A stretch of DNA of 64,000 bases from an uncultured Oscillospiraceae bacterium (GCA_934481385.1 CAKSPD010000009.1:3167-67166), one strand, 5' to 3'. Positions 43,499-53,102 are shown, numbered from the stretch's first letter. The notes: generated by a model from the letters alone, not told the origin. Numbers and translations: made by a program.

Positions 43499-45298
43499 TT
43501 ATTCAGTTTCACCGTTTTCAATTCGTTCTGCAAGGTCACTGAGATATAACCATCTTTCCATTTTTTCAGCAAGCTGATTTTCAAGGAGTTCCTTTTTATC
43601 AGAAAGTTCCTGAAGTCTTACATAATCAGATGAATTTTCTGCAATTTCTGATTCTGTCGATTCTATCTGATTTTCGAGGTCTGCAATATCATCTTCAATA
43701 GTTTCATATTCACGCTGTTCCTTAAAAGAAAATTTCAGCTTTCTTTTGCCGATAAAAGTTTTTTCCTTTTTCTTTGGTGATTTTTCAGTGCTTTCAGAAT
43801 CAGTTATTTTATTTTCAGCAGACTTCTTTTCAATGTAACTGCTGTAATTTCCGTTATATCTGTTTACAGAACCACTGCCGTCAAGTTCCCATATTTCAGT
43901 AGCTGTTTTGTCAAGAAAGTATCTGTCATGGGATATTGCAATAACAGCACCGCTGAAACTGTTCAGATAATCTTCAAGTATCGTAAGAGTAGTTATATCA
44001 AGGTCATTTGTAGGTTCATCAAGCAGAAGAATATTAGGAGCTGTCATAAGTATTTTCAGGAGATACAGCCTTTTTCTTTCACCGCCTGAAAGTTTTTCAA
44101 TTCTGTTCCACTGCATTTCAGGAGTAAACAGAAATCGCTCAAGCATCATAGAAGCGGTAACTGTTCCGTCCGGAGTCTGTATTCTTTCAGCACTTTCTCT
44201 TATATAATCAATAACTCTCTGGCTGGGAGTCATATTTTCACATTCCTGAGCGAAATATCCTGTTTTTACTGTATCACCGGTTAAAATATTTCCGCTGTCA
44301 GCCTGAATTTTTCCGCATATCATTTTGATAAGTGTGCTTTTTCCCGCACCGTTATGACCGACAATTCCTATTCTTGAATTTTTCAGAAGTATGTATGAAA
44401 AATCCTTTATCAATGTTTTTCCGCCTATTGATTTTGATATATTTTCAATTTCAATAGTTTTTCTGCCAAGTCTTGATGAAACGGACTGCAACTGAAGTTT
44501 TTCAGTTTCAACAGGTTTTGGTCTGTTTTCGAGTTCGTGGAAACGTTCTATTCTGTCTTTTGATTTAGTTCCTCTTGCACGGACTCCTCGTCTTATCCAT
44601 TCAAGTTCATGACGGTAAAGCGTTCTGTTTTTTCTTTCGTGAGCTTCTGCATCAGCCTCACGCTGTGCTTTCTGTTCAAGGTATACACTGTAACAGCCGT
44701 TGTATTCATACAGTTTTCCTCTGTCGACCTCAACTATTTTATGAGTGATACTGTCAAGAAAATATCTGTCATGTGTTACCATTACGATAGCACCGTTATA
44801 TTTTTTCAGATATTCTTCAAGAAACTGTATTGTTTCGCTGTCAATATGGTTTGTGGGTTCATCGAGCAGAAGAACATCGCTTGGCTGAATAAGTGCTGAT
44901 GCAATTCCTGCTCTGCGTCTTTCACCGCCTGAAAGTGAACTTATATCACGTGTAAAATCTGATATGCCGAGTCTGCCGAGAATTGATTTTGCCTCAAATT
45001 CCTTTGCCTCTTTCAAATCGTCCGGAAGATGAAGCATAACCTGTTCAAGCACACTTCCATGTTCTTCAAATTCCGGAATCTGTGGCAGATATGATATTTT
45101 TACACCGTTTGTGCGTATAATATCACCGCTGTCGGATTCTTCAGCACCTGCAAGAATTTTAAGAAGTGTTGATTTTCCTGTACCGTTTATACCAACTATT
45201 CCGACCTTATCGCCCTCATTAAGAAAGAATGAAACATTGTCGAGTATTTTTCTTTCCATATATGTTTTTGAAATATTCTGTGCTGATAGTAATATCAT
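43499..45298 (-). CDS. ABC-F family ATPase (Uup-like)
   Basis: The 599-residue soluble protein has two ABC domains: Walker A GINGTGKSTLL and GHNGAGKSTLI, signatures LSGGERRRAGIASAL and LSGGERKRLYLLKIL, Walker B LLLDEPTNHID and LLLDEPTNDLD. No membrane span is present. A C-terminal coiled coil (about 530-595) is typical of Uup/EttA relatives, which act on the ribosome as translation factors. Resistance (ribosome-protection) function is possible but nothing marks it as such. SD AAAAGGAAG. Confidence 0.93.
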   Translation of the reverse strand: MILLSAQNISKTYMERKILDNVSFFLNEGDKVGIVGINGTGKSTLLKILAGAEESDSGDIIRTNGVKISYLPQIPEFEEHGSVLEQVMLHLPDDLKEAKEFEAKSILGRLGISDFTRDISSLSGGERRRAGIASALIQPSDVLLLDEPTNHIDSETIQFLEEYLKKYNGAIVMVTHDRYFLDSITHKIVEVDRGKLYEYNGCYSVYLEQKAQREADAEAHERKNRTLYRHELEWIRRGVRARGTKSKDRIERFHELENRPKPVETEKLQLQSVSSRLGRKTIEIENISKSIGGKTLIKDFSYILLKNSRIGIVGHNGAGKSTLIKMICGKIQADSGNILTGDTVKTGYFAQECENMTPSQRVIDYIRESAERIQTPDGTVTASMMLERFLFTPEMQWNRIEKLSGGERKRLYLLKILMTAPNILLLDEPTNDLDITTLTILEDYLNSFSGAVIAISHDRYFLDKTATEIWELDGSGSVNRYNGNYSSYIEKKSAENKITDSESTEKSPKKKEKTFIGKRKLKFSFKEQREYETIEDDIADLENQIESTESEIAENSSDYVRLQELSDKKELLENQLAEKMERWLYLSDLAERIENGETE

Positions 45299-45371
45299 TT
45301 TTTTGCTTCCTTTTTATAAAAAACTTTTCTGATATTATATCATATTTCCCGCAGTATTTCAAGTATTAATG

Positions 45372-45406
45372 AAAAACAGCAGTGAATAACTGATATTCAC
45401 TGCTGT
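45372..45406 (-). terminator. Terminator of the amino-acid ABC operon
   Basis: ACAGCAGTGAAT and ATTCACTGCTGT pair perfectly around a 7-nt loop; on the minus strand TTTTTCATT follows. It is 6 bp after the stop of the ATPase gene. Confidence 0.88.
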
Positions 45407-45411
45407 ATGTT

Positions 45412-46170
45412 TTATTTGTAGTGTGCAAGGAACTGTTTTGTACGTTCCTGTTTCGGATTGTCAAATATCTGTTGCGGAGTTCCTTCCTCAACGATATAAC
45501 CGCCTGCCATAAAAATTACTCTGTTTGAAATAGCCTTTGCAAAATTCATTTCATGAGTTACAATAACCATTGTCATATGGTCTTCAGCAAGAAGGCGTAT
45601 TACTTCAAGAATTTCACCGGTAAGCTCAGGGTCAAGAGCTGATGTAGGTTCATCAAAGAAAAGAATTTTCGGTGACATAGCCAATGCTCTTACAATAGCG
45701 ACTCTCTGTTGCTGACCGCCTGAAAGTTCACAGGGATAAGATTTTGCTTTTTCAGCAAGACCTACTTTTTTAAGGAGTTCCATAGCAGTTTTTTCTGCTT
45801 CTTCCTTGCTTTTCTTCAAAATGATTCTCTGAGGTTCTGTTATATTTTTAAGAACGGAATAATGCGGAAACAGATTGAAATTCTGAAAAACAAGTCCGAA
45901 ATATTTTAAAATTTCCTTGAATACTGCTTTATGTGCATAAACCGGTTTGCCGTTTTCAGATGTTTCAACAGCCTTTTTACCCATATATGAAACAGTTCCG
46001 CCTGAAATTGTTTCAAGAAATGTACAGCATCTGAGAAGTGTTGATTTTCCTGAACCCGAAGGGCCTATAATTGAAAGGACTTCACCCTCTTTTACAGAAA
46101 ATGAAACATCATGAATGACATCAAAATCATCAAAACTTTTTTTAAGATGCTCAACTTCAAGATAATTCAA
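45412..46170 (-). CDS. Amino-acid ABC importer ATPase (GlnQ-like)
   Basis: The 252-residue ATPase has Walker [14 protein letters not shown], signature [15 protein letters not shown] and Walker [14 protein letters not shown]. Polar amino acid uptake is inferred from the GlnQ-like sequence and from the linked permease and binding protein. A roughly 15-residue insertion after [16 protein letters not shown] is seen in a clostridial subgroup. It is the last gene of the three-gene operon. Confidence 0.94.
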   Translation of the reverse strand: MNYLEVEHLKKSFDDFDVIHDVSFSVKEGEVLSIIGPSGSGKSTLLRCCTFLETISGGTVSYMGKKAVETSENGKPVYAHKAVFKEILKYFGLVFQNFNLFPHYSVLKNITEPQRIILKKSKEEAEKTAMELLKKVGLAEKAKSYPCELSGGQQQRVAIVRALAMSPKILFFDEPTSALDPELTGEILEVIRLLAEDHMTMVIVTHEMNFAKAISNRVIFMAGGYIVEEGTPQQIFDNPKQERTKQFLAHYK

Positions 46171-46181
46171 TGCGACACCTC

Positions 46182-46835
46182 CTATATTTTGTAATAGCTC
46201 ATACGTTTTTCAAGCATTGACATAATACCTGCAACTATGAGATTGAGGACATAATAGAAAATAGCAGCAACAAGATAGGGGAGCATAGATGTTTCTGATG
46301 CAGCTATCATTGATGCCTCTGTAAAGAGTTCAATATATGATATTGCAAATGCAAGTGAAGTATCCTTTACAAGAGTTATTGATTCATTTGTGACAGCAGG
46401 AAGAACTCTTTTGAACATCTGCGGAATAATTATGCGTATGAATTTCTGAAATTTCCCATATCCGAGAATAAATGCAGCCTCGTGCTGTCCTATCGGAATT
46501 GACTGTATTCCGCTTCTGAATATTTCAGCAAAATATGCAGCATAATTAAGCGAAAATGCAATTATAACAGCCCAGAAACGATATTCAGTAGTAAGTTTTG
46601 CACCTGCCACAAAGTACGGCCCGAAGTAGACTACAAGGAGCTGTAACATAAGAGGTGTTCCACGGATTACGGATATATAAAATTTCATAAGCCACTTTAA
46701 AGGTTTCCAAGCATAAAGACGTATAACGCAGATACCAAGTCCGAGAGGAAGTGAAAACAGCAAAGTGAGCAGGAAAATATATATCGACCTGAGCATACTA
46801 TCTCCGAGCTGTGTTAAAATATCAAAGAATGACAT
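46182..46835 (-). CDS. Amino-acid ABC importer permease
   Basis: The 217-residue permease has five predicted spans and the HisM/GlnP-type start ([19 protein letters not shown]). The EAA loop reads [24 protein letters not shown] and contacts the ATPase. It is 11 bp upstream of the ATPase gene. Confidence 0.94.
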   Translation of the reverse strand: MSFFDILTQLGDSMLRSIYIFLLTLLFSLPLGLGICVIRLYAWKPLKWLMKFYISVIRGTPLMLQLLVVYFGPYFVAGAKLTTEYRFWAVIIAFSLNYAAYFAEIFRSGIQSIPIGQHEAAFILGYGKFQKFIRIIIPQMFKRVLPAVTNESITLVKDTSLAFAISYIELFTEASMIAASETSMLPYLVAAIFYYVLNLIVAGIMSMLEKRMSYYKI

Positions 46836-46856
46836 GTATATTTTCCTCCGGAGCTT

Positions 46857-47660
46857 TTATTTGATTATTGAATCAGTAAGATTCCATTCTTCTGCAATTT
46901 TTTCAAAAGTTCCGTCACTTCTCATATCATCAAGAGTCTTGTCAACCTTGTCACGAAGTTCAGTATTGTCAAGAGCAAATCCGACAGCATACTGTTCAGC
47001 AGAAAGTATCTCATCAAGCATTTTGTATCCGTCACCTCGTGATTCTATCTGATACTTTGCAACACCTATATCCATTGCAATAGCATCTACTGCACCTGAA
47101 TCAAGGTTCATAAAGGCAGTATTATAATCACTTACAATGACAAGTTCCTTAAATGAATCTTTAAGAGCCACATTTGATTCATCTTTGAGTGCTGATTCAG
47201 CAGATGAATCTGTCTGTACAGCAATACTTTTTCCGCTGAGGTCATCAAATGTGGTTATACCGCTGTCTGATTTTACAACAAAAACCTGACTGTTATCAAC
47301 ATAAGGTTTTGTCCATGCATATTCATCTTCACGTCCTGTCATAGTAAAACCGTTCCATATACAGCTTATTGTTCCTGATTTGAGTTCCATATCCTTTGCG
47401 TTCCAGTCGATAGGCTGTTTAACGAGTTCCCATTCATTTCTCTTGCATACTTCAGCAGCAAGGTCAAGGTCAAAGCCTACATATTCGCCTTTTTCGTCCT
47501 GATAGCCATATGGTGGAAATGCCGCATCAAAGCCGACAATAAACTTGTTATCAGAAGATGAATTTCCGCTGTCTGATTTGTTTCCGCAGGCTGTCATAGA
47601 AAAAGCCATTGCACCAGCAAGTATTGCAGAAAGGAATTTTTTTGCAGTTAATGATTTCAT
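46857..47660 (-). CDS. Amino-acid ABC importer binding lipoprotein
   Basis: The 267-residue precursor has a lipobox (FSMTAC, lipidated Cys near 25) and the SBP_bac_3 fold with FIVGFDAAFPPYGYQDEKGEYVGFDLDLA-type start and WNGFTMTGRE. It binds a polar amino acid outside the membrane and delivers it to the permease. The specificity cannot be read. It is the first gene of the operon. Confidence 0.94.
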   Translation of the reverse strand: MKSLTAKKFLSAILAGAMAFSMTACGNKSDSGNSSSDNKFIVGFDAAFPPYGYQDEKGEYVGFDLDLAAEVCKRNEWELVKQPIDWNAKDMELKSGTISCIWNGFTMTGREDEYAWTKPYVDNSQVFVVKSDSGITTFDDLSGKSIAVQTDSSAESALKDESNVALKDSFKELVIVSDYNTAFMNLDSGAVDAIAMDIGVAKYQIESRGDGYKMLDEILSAEQYAVGFALDNTELRDKVDKTLDDMRSDGTFEKIAEEWNLTDSIIK

Positions 47661-47725
47661 AAATAAATTCTCCTTAACATCGTGTTATTTTATCAGTGTG
47701 TTAAAATCCGGACACAACTTTATAA

Positions 47726-47754
47726 ATTATACCATAATTCTTTTTGATTGTCAA
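47726..47754 (-). promoter_or_regulatory. Promoter of the amino-acid ABC operon
   Basis: On the minus strand TTGACA and TATAAT are 17 bp apart, about 65-70 bp upstream of the binding-protein ATG. Confidence 0.8.
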
Positions 47755-47830
47755 TTATGTTTTAAAATAAATCGCAGAATATAAATAAAAATATTTATAT
47801 TATTAATAAAATATTTACACAGCTATATAT

Positions 47831-47859
47831 TTGACAAATCTGAAAAAATATGATAAAAT
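47831..47859 (+). promoter_or_regulatory. Promoter of the MATE gene leader
   Basis: TTGACA and TAAAAT are separated by 17 bp; transcription should begin near 47866, at the start of the structured leader. Confidence 0.75.
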
Positions 47860-47865
47860 TATAAA

Positions 47866-47961
47866 GATGTGTAGCTTGAACGGCGTAAGTCCAATCAGAA
47901 CTGCACATTGAAATCCTTAGATGAAAATCAGCGTGCAGTTTTAAACTGCACGTATTTTTTT
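47866..47961 (+). ncRNA. Likely guanidine-IV (mepA-motif) riboswitch with terminator
   Basis: A compact leader of about 95 nt precedes the MATE gene. P1 pairs ATGTGTAG (47867-47874) with CTGCACAT (47901-47908), enclosing TTGAACGGCGTAAGTCC. The second hairpin is an intrinsic terminator, CGTGCAGT / ACTGCACG (47932-47952) plus TATTTTTTT. The segment ACTGCAC occurs twice, so GTGCAGT can pair either with P1's arm or within the terminator, which gives an on/off switch. Location before a MATE exporter in a clostridial relative, with this size, fits the mepA motif. The exact consensus was not available for checking. Confidence 0.7.
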
Positions 47962-47979
47962 ATAAGGAGAAACAGATAT

Positions 47980-49344
47980 ATGAAACAGAAGTATCAGAAC
48001 AGAATGGCAGAAATGCCGGTCGGAAAGCTTATGCTTTCTATGGGAATACCAATGATTATATCAATGGTATTGCAGGCAGTCTATAACATTGTAGACAGTG
48101 CATTTGTATCAAATATGACGGATGGCGGAGAAAATGCACTTAATGCACTTACACTTGCTTTCCCGTTACAGATTTTAATGGTTGCAGTCGGAATAGGAAC
48201 AGGAGTCGGAGCAAATGTACTTGTTGCAAAAAGTCTTGGAATGAAGGACAGTGAACGTGCAAACAAAGCATCAGAAAATGCAGTATTTCTTGCAACGGTT
48301 ATATATATTGTATTTCTTTTATTCGGAATTTTTGGTTCAGAAATATATATACGTTCGCAGACATCAAATCCTGAAATAACACAGATGGGAACTGATTATC
48401 TCAGAATATGCTGTATTTTTTCATTCGGAATGACATTCTTTTCCGTATATGAAAAGCTTTTGCAGTCCACAGGTCATTCAGTATGTTCAACAATAGCACA
48501 AATATCAGGTGCTTTAACAAATATAATACTTGACCCGATTCTGATTTATGGACTGTTTGGTATGCCTGAAATGAAAGTAAAGGGTGCTGCATATGCAACA
48601 GTAATCGGTCAGATTGTATCATTTGCAGTTGCAGTTGTATTTCATATTAAAAAAAATACTATGATAAAAAACAGAATGTGTTATTTCAGACCTGATATTA
48701 ATATAATCAAAGCGATTTATTCAATAGGTTTTCCTGCTATAATTTCACAGGCTTTAATATCAGTAATGACATACGGACTTAATATTATTCTGGGCGGAAT
48801 AAGTGAAGCTATGGTAACAGCATATGGACTTTACTATAAGATACAGCAGTTTCTGCTGTTTGCAGCGTTTGGAATGAGAGATGCAATTATGCCTGTTACA
48901 GCGTACGCACATGGAATGAACGACAGGAAAAGAATCCGTTCAGGTGTAAAATATGGTCAGCTTTATACTTTTATAATAATGCTTTTCGGATTTATTCTTA
49001 TAGAAATTCTTGCAGTTCCTTTTTCAGAAATATTCGGTCTGTCAGGTGAAACACAGGAACTTTGCATAAGTGCAATGAGAATTATATCGATAAGTTTTGT
49101 TTTTGCCGGAATAAATATAGCATTTCAGGGAGTATTTCAGGCATTGAACGGAGGAATTGAATCACTTATTATATCATTCTGCCGTCAGATAATTTTTATT
49201 TTTCCGTTTGCAGTTTTATTTGCACAGACAGCAAAGAGCAATCCTGATATGAGCTGGCTTTTATGGATAACATTTCCTGTTGCAGAAGTTCTTACAGCTC
49301 TGGTTTCGGTATTTCTGTTCCGAAGAATATGGAATAAAAAATAA
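47980..49344 (+). CDS. MATE-family multidrug/guanidine exporter (MepA-like)
   Basis: The 454-residue protein has twelve predicted spans in two homologous halves (MPVGKLMLSMGIPMIISMVL and SIGFPAIISQALISVMTYG). It is of the MepA/NorM-like group, which exchanges cations for Na+ or H+. The ATG at 47980 has ATAAGGAG in front; an upstream in-frame ATG lies within the riboswitch and is unlikely. If the leader is a guanidine switch, exported substrates would include guanidinium or related cations. Confidence 0.93.
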   Translation: MKQKYQNRMAEMPVGKLMLSMGIPMIISMVLQAVYNIVDSAFVSNMTDGGENALNALTLAFPLQILMVAVGIGTGVGANVLVAKSLGMKDSERANKASENAVFLATVIYIVFLLFGIFGSEIYIRSQTSNPEITQMGTDYLRICCIFSFGMTFFSVYEKLLQSTGHSVCSTIAQISGALTNIILDPILIYGLFGMPEMKVKGAAYATVIGQIVSFAVAVVFHIKKNTMIKNRMCYFRPDINIIKAIYSIGFPAIISQALISVMTYGLNIILGGISEAMVTAYGLYYKIQQFLLFAAFGMRDAIMPVTAYAHGMNDRKRIRSGVKYGQLYTFIIMLFGFILIEILAVPFSEIFGLSGETQELCISAMRIISISFVFAGINIAFQGVFQALNGGIESLIISFCRQIIFIFPFAVLFAQTAKSNPDMSWLLWITFPVAEVLTALVSVFLFRRIWNKK

Positions 49345-49463
49345 ATTGTGCATTTTTTATAAATATTGTATGCTGTAAATTTGTGTAAAATTGGCTTTGA
49401 AAAAATTTCCGGTTAGTGATATAATTAATTATGGAAACAGATTTTTCAAAGGAGTGTATTGTT

Positions 49464-49964
49464 TTGGAATATAAAAAAGGTGAATATGTCGTTTATAACG
49501 GATTTGAAATCTGTCAGATAGGCGACATTGTTATGAAAAGTTTTGACGGAATAAATGAAAAAGAATATTATACTTTAATTCCGAATGAAGAAAAAAGTAC
49601 ATATTATATTCCGGCAGACAAGATGACAGAAAATGTTCGTCCTGTTCTTACAAAAGAACAGTTTCTTGAACTTATTGACAGTCTGCCTGATACTGAAAGC
49701 AAATGGATTTCTGAAAAAAATGACCGTAAACATGATTTTTCAGAGGCTTTTAAATCAGGGGATTACAGGCGTATAATTCCTTTTATGAACGGTATTTATA
49801 ACGAAAAGCATAACCGTGAGATGAAAGGAAAACAGTTATTCAGTTATGATAAAAAATATCTTGAAAATGCCGAAAAGCTTTTACATAGTGAAATTTCATT
49901 TGTATTTAATATAAAAATTGAAGATGCTGAAAGCTTTATAAAAGAGAGATTAAAAAAATCCTGA
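49464..49964 (+). CDS. CarD/CdnL-like RNA-polymerase-interacting regulator
   Basis: About 166 residues from TTG at 49464, which has AAAGGAG 9 nt upstream and gives the expected start MEYKKGEYVVYNGFEICQIGD. The N-terminal 55 residues match the CarD_CdnL_TRCF domain (EYKKGEYVVYNG... YYIPADKM), which binds the RNAP beta subunit. The C-terminal part is helical and DNA-binding in homologues. It is a single gene ending in a strong terminator. Confidence 0.87.
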   Translation: MEYKKGEYVVYNGFEICQIGDIVMKSFDGINEKEYYTLIPNEEKSTYYIPADKMTENVRPVLTKEQFLELIDSLPDTESKWISEKNDRKHDFSEAFKSGDYRRIIPFMNGIYNEKHNREMKGKQLFSYDKKYLENAEKLLHSEISFVFNIKIEDAESFIKERLKKS

Positions 49965-49977
49965 TTGAAAATATCTG

Positions 49978-50029
49978 CTGTCCTGATTTCAGATTTAACT
50001 TTTATCTGAAATCAGGACAGTATTTTTTT
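49978..50029 (+). terminator. Terminator of the CarD-like gene
   Basis: CTGTCCTGATTTCAGAT and ATCTGAAATCAGGACAG make a perfect 17-bp stem with a 9-nt loop, followed by TATTTTTTT. Confidence 0.95.
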
Positions 50030-50099
50030 ATGCTATTCAGCAAATTGAACTGTTTTATGAATATTTTTTATGCATATATACAAAAATCATTAAAAGCTC

Positions 50100-50130
50100 T
50101 TGACTTGGAGTTAACTCTAAGTAGTATAAT
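50100..50130 (+). promoter_or_regulatory. MerR-type promoter with 19-bp spacer and operator dyad
   Basis: TTGACT (50100-50105) and TATAAT (50125-50130) are 19 bp apart, longer than optimal as in MerR-activated promoters. Between them lies ACTTGGAGTT / AACTCTAAGT (50103-50122), a 20-bp dyad with one mismatch. The MerR start codon follows 29 bp later, so the regulator probably controls its own operon. Confidence 0.88.
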
Positions 50131-50158
50131 GAAACTGCAATCTGAAGAGGCGGAAGAT

Positions 50159-50578
50159 ATGACAATAAAGGAAGTTGCCAATAAGTTTAATATAAGTGCT
50201 GATACATTGAGATATTATGAACGTGTGGGAATTATTCCTGAAGTTCATCGTACTGCCGGAGGAATCCGCAATTACAGCGATGATGATATAAAATGGGTTG
50301 AAACGGCGGTCTGTTTCAGAAGTGCAGGAATGCCTATTGAACTTCTTATTGAATATGTCCGTCTTTTCAAAGAGGGTGACAATACTTTTGAAGCCCGTTG
50401 CAGTCTGCTTAAAGAGGCGAGGGAACGTATTCTTGCTGAACGCAGAAAATATGATGATGCCCTTGCAAAAATGAATTATAAAATAAAAAAATATGAAGAA
50501 GCAGTACGCACAGGTGTTCTGAAATGGGACGATGAGCCGAATTGCCACTCATCAGAATTTAAAGATTTAAATGAATAA
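50159..50578 (+). CDS. MerR-family transcriptional regulator
   Basis: About 139 residues from ATG at 50159, which lies downstream of the promoter; an earlier in-frame ATG lies upstream of the promoter itself. The N-terminus MTIKEVANKFNISADTLRYYERVGII is the winged-helix of the family, followed by an RNYSDDDIKWVE wing and a long coiled coil. No Cys-rich metal site is present, so it is of the small-molecule/stress-sensing (AdhR/YfmP-like) kind. It leads the flavodoxin and DXS-like genes. Confidence 0.93.
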   Translation: MTIKEVANKFNISADTLRYYERVGIIPEVHRTAGGIRNYSDDDIKWVETAVCFRSAGMPIELLIEYVRLFKEGDNTFEARCSLLKEARERILAERRKYDDALAKMNYKIKKYEEAVRTGVLKWDDEPNCHSSEFKDLNE

Positions 50579-50592
50579 CGGAGGTAATTATC

Positions 50593-51063
50593 ATGAGCAA
50601 AAAACTTGTAGCATATTTCAGTGCGAGCGGAGTAACAAAAGGAGTAGCAGAGAAAATTGCAAAATCAGCCGGAGCTGATATTTTTGAAATAGTTCCTGCA
50701 AAGCCATATACAGATGCAGACCTTGACTGGATGAACGCAGACAGCCGTTCTTCAAAGGAAATGAAAAACAAATCATACCGTCCTGAAATTTCAGACAGTA
50801 AACTTGATATTTCCGGTTATGATACAATATATCTCGGCTTTCCGATATGGTGGTATGTTGCACCTACAATTGTAAATACATTCCTTGAAAAGTATGATTT
50901 TTCAGGCAAGAAAATAATCGTATTTGCAACATCAGGTTCAAGCGGAATGGGAAATACCATTGCTGAACTTAAACCGTCTGCACCGAATGCAGAATGGGGA
51001 AAAGCTGAAAGACTTACTTCAGGAATATCACAGTCAGATATTGATAAATGGATAAATGAATAA
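50593..51063 (+). CDS. Flavodoxin-family FMN protein
   Basis: The 156-residue protein starts KLVAYFSASGVTKGVAEKIA, the P-loop that holds FMN phosphate, and has GFPIWWYVAPTIVNTFLE and FATSGSSGMGNT, the aromatic loops around the isoalloxazine. It resembles flavodoxin_4-type electron carriers or NADPH-quinone-reductase-like proteins. It begins 14 bp after the MerR gene with an ACGGAGG SD, so it is probably part of a redox or electrophile response. Confidence 0.92.
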   Translation: MSKKLVAYFSASGVTKGVAEKIAKSAGADIFEIVPAKPYTDADLDWMNADSRSSKEMKNKSYRPEISDSKLDISGYDTIYLGFPIWWYVAPTIVNTFLEKYDFSGKKIIVFATSGSSGMGNTIAELKPSAPNAEWGKAERLTSGISQSDIDKWINE

Positions 51064-51079
51064 GGAGGTATACAATAAT

Positions 51080-52828
51080 ATGTATATTGAAAACATTAAT
51101 TCACCTTCAGATGTTAAAAAACTTGATACAGAACAGCTTAATGTTCTTGCCACTGAAATAAGAAACGGACTTATGAACCGTCTTTCAAAAAAAGGCGGTC
51201 ATTTCGGCCCTAACTTTGGATTTGTTGAGGCAACAATTGCACTGCATTATGTTTTTAATTCACCTGTTGACAAAATAGTTTATGATGTTTCACATCAGAG
51301 CTATGTTCATAAAATGCTTACAGGCAGAAAAAATGCTTATATATCAGATGAACATTTTGCAGATGTTTCAGGATATACAAATCCGGAGGAAAGCGAACAC
51401 GATTTTTTCAATGTCGGTCATACTTCAACATCTGTAAGTCTTGCCTGCGGACTTGCCAAGGGCAGAGATTTAAAAGGTGATAAGGAAAATATCATTGCTG
51501 TTATAGGTGACGGCTCATTAAGCGGAGGAGAGGCTCTCGAAGGTCTTGACTTTGCATCTGAGCTTGAAAGCAATTTTATTATTGTTGTAAACGACAATGA
51601 TATGTCAATCGCTGAAAATCATGGCGGACTTTATAAAAATTTAAAGGCACTGCGTGATTCTGACGGAAAATGTGAATGCAATCTTTTCAAGGCGATGGGA
51701 CTTGATTATATTTATGTCGGTGAAGGAAACAACATTGAAAAACTGATTGAAGCTTTTAAAAGTGTAAAGGATACTGACCGCCCTGTTGTTGTCCATATAA
51801 GAACAGTTAAAGGAAAAGGATATGCTCCTGCTGAAACTGAAAAGGAAAACTGGCACTGGTGTATGCCTTTTGATACTGAAACAGGCAAATCAAAATTCTC
51901 ATTTGACGGTGAGGATTACGGCAATATGACCTGTGATTATCTTATGAAAAAGATGAAAGCCGATAAAAGAGTTGTTGCAGTTGTTGCAGCAGTTCCTACA
52001 AGTATCGGATTTACTGAAGATAAGCGTAAAGAAGCCGGAAAACAGTTTGTTGACGTCGGAATTGCTGAGGAACACGCTGTTGCTATGGTTTCAGGAATTG
52101 CAAAAAACGGCGGAAAACCTGTATTTTCAACACATTCAAGCTTTTTTCAGAGAACTTATGACCAGATTTCACAGGATTTGTGTATAAACAGCAATCCTGC
52201 AACACTGATTGTAAATACTGCCTCTGTTTATGGAATGAACGATGTAACACATCTTGGAATATACGATATACCTATGATGTCAAATATTCCGAATCTTGTT
52301 TATCTTGCTCCGACAAACTGTGAGGAATATTTTGCAATGCTTGACTGGAGCATTGAACAGAATAAGTATCCTGTTGCGGTAAGAATTCCATGTAACGGTG
52401 TAATTCATTCAGAAGAACCTGCTGATACTGATTATAGTAATCTCAATAAATATAAGATTACAAAACAGGGTGAAAAAATTGCTGTTATTGCTCTTGGTGA
52501 TTTCTATCAGATTGGTGAAAAGCTCTGCGAATTCATTGAGCTTAAAACAGGTATTGCTCCTACACTTATAAACCCGAGATATATAACAGGCATTGATACT
52601 GAAATGCTTGAAGATATTAAAAAGAATCATTCAAAGGTTATTACCCTTGAGGACGGTGTTCTTGACGGCGGATTTGGTGAAAAGATTTCACGTTTCTATG
52701 GCCCTTCTGATATTAAGGTGTATAACTATGGTCTTAAAAAGGAATTTATCGACAGATATTCTGCTGAAGATATTCTGAAAGAAAATCATCTTACTCCGGA
52801 ACAGATTTATAATGACATTATTTTTTAA
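51080..52828 (+). CDS. 1-deoxy-D-xylulose-5-phosphate synthase-like thiamine-diphosphate enzyme
   Basis: The 582-residue transketolase-fold protein has DXS motifs: VYDVSHQSYVHKMLTGR, the ThDP/Mg site VIGDGSLSGGEALEGLDFA with IIVVNDNDMS, and the general base in VDVGIAEEHAVAMVSG. It is about 40-60 residues short of housekeeping DXS. Some substrate loops differ: NDVTHLGIYD where DXS has DGxTHxGxFD, and VRIPCNG where DXS has RYPRG. It may be a paralogue with another acceptor. The ATG at 51080 follows TAAGGAGG; it sits in a MerR-controlled operon, which is unusual for isoprenoid synthesis. Confidence 0.85.
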   Translation: MYIENINSPSDVKKLDTEQLNVLATEIRNGLMNRLSKKGGHFGPNFGFVEATIALHYVFNSPVDKIVYDVSHQSYVHKMLTGRKNAYISDEHFADVSGYTNPEESEHDFFNVGHTSTSVSLACGLAKGRDLKGDKENIIAVIGDGSLSGGEALEGLDFASELESNFIIVVNDNDMSIAENHGGLYKNLKALRDSDGKCECNLFKAMGLDYIYVGEGNNIEKLIEAFKSVKDTDRPVVVHIRTVKGKGYAPAETEKENWHWCMPFDTETGKSKFSFDGEDYGNMTCDYLMKKMKADKRVVAVVAAVPTSIGFTEDKRKEAGKQFVDVGIAEEHAVAMVSGIAKNGGKPVFSTHSSFFQRTYDQISQDLCINSNPATLIVNTASVYGMNDVTHLGIYDIPMMSNIPNLVYLAPTNCEEYFAMLDWSIEQNKYPVAVRIPCNGVIHSEEPADTDYSNLNKYKITKQGEKIAVIALGDFYQIGEKLCEFIELKTGIAPTLINPRYITGIDTEMLEDIKKNHSKVITLEDGVLDGGFGEKISRFYGPSDIKVYNYGLKKEFIDRYSAEDILKENHLTPEQIYNDIIF

Positions 52829-53102
52829 TAACAACAAATATAATTTCAGTGAATATTTGTGTTTGAATTTTGATTGCTGAACAAAAGCGGTTATGCATCA
52901 GCATAATAAATTCTGAAAATTGTTATCAGCAGGTTTATTTAATCTCCTTAAATATGTGCCGGAGTTATGAAAATGTGCTGATATATATATGCCGAAGCAC
53001 AAATTTCGGAATTTATTTCAGTATTGTTTTGTATTAAATTTACATGCGTTATTATCGGGCAAATCTATAATCTGTTCAAAGTCACAAAAATCCGAAGTTG
53101 TA
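52829..53102 (+). other. Non-coding gap before the pyrimidine operon
   Basis: No open frame with a ribosome binding site was found on either strand. There is no clear terminator after the DXS-like gene; CAAATAT...ATATTTG near 52834-52860 is a weak candidate. The region is AT-rich with a few short repeats only. Confidence 0.5.

Noticed and set aside
47866..47961. PreQ1 or ykkC (guanidine-I) riboswitch
   Set aside because: The leader is too short for ykkC and lacks the C-rich loop and A-rich tail of preQ1-I.
47908..47979. Longer N-terminus for the MATE exporter
   Set aside because: It would begin inside the riboswitch without an SD; ATG at 47980 has a good one and fits the family.
50593..51063. 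BilS-type flavodoxin of a bilirubin reductase operon
   Set aside because: No BilR-like Old Yellow Enzyme gene is adjacent; the partner is a DXS-like gene.
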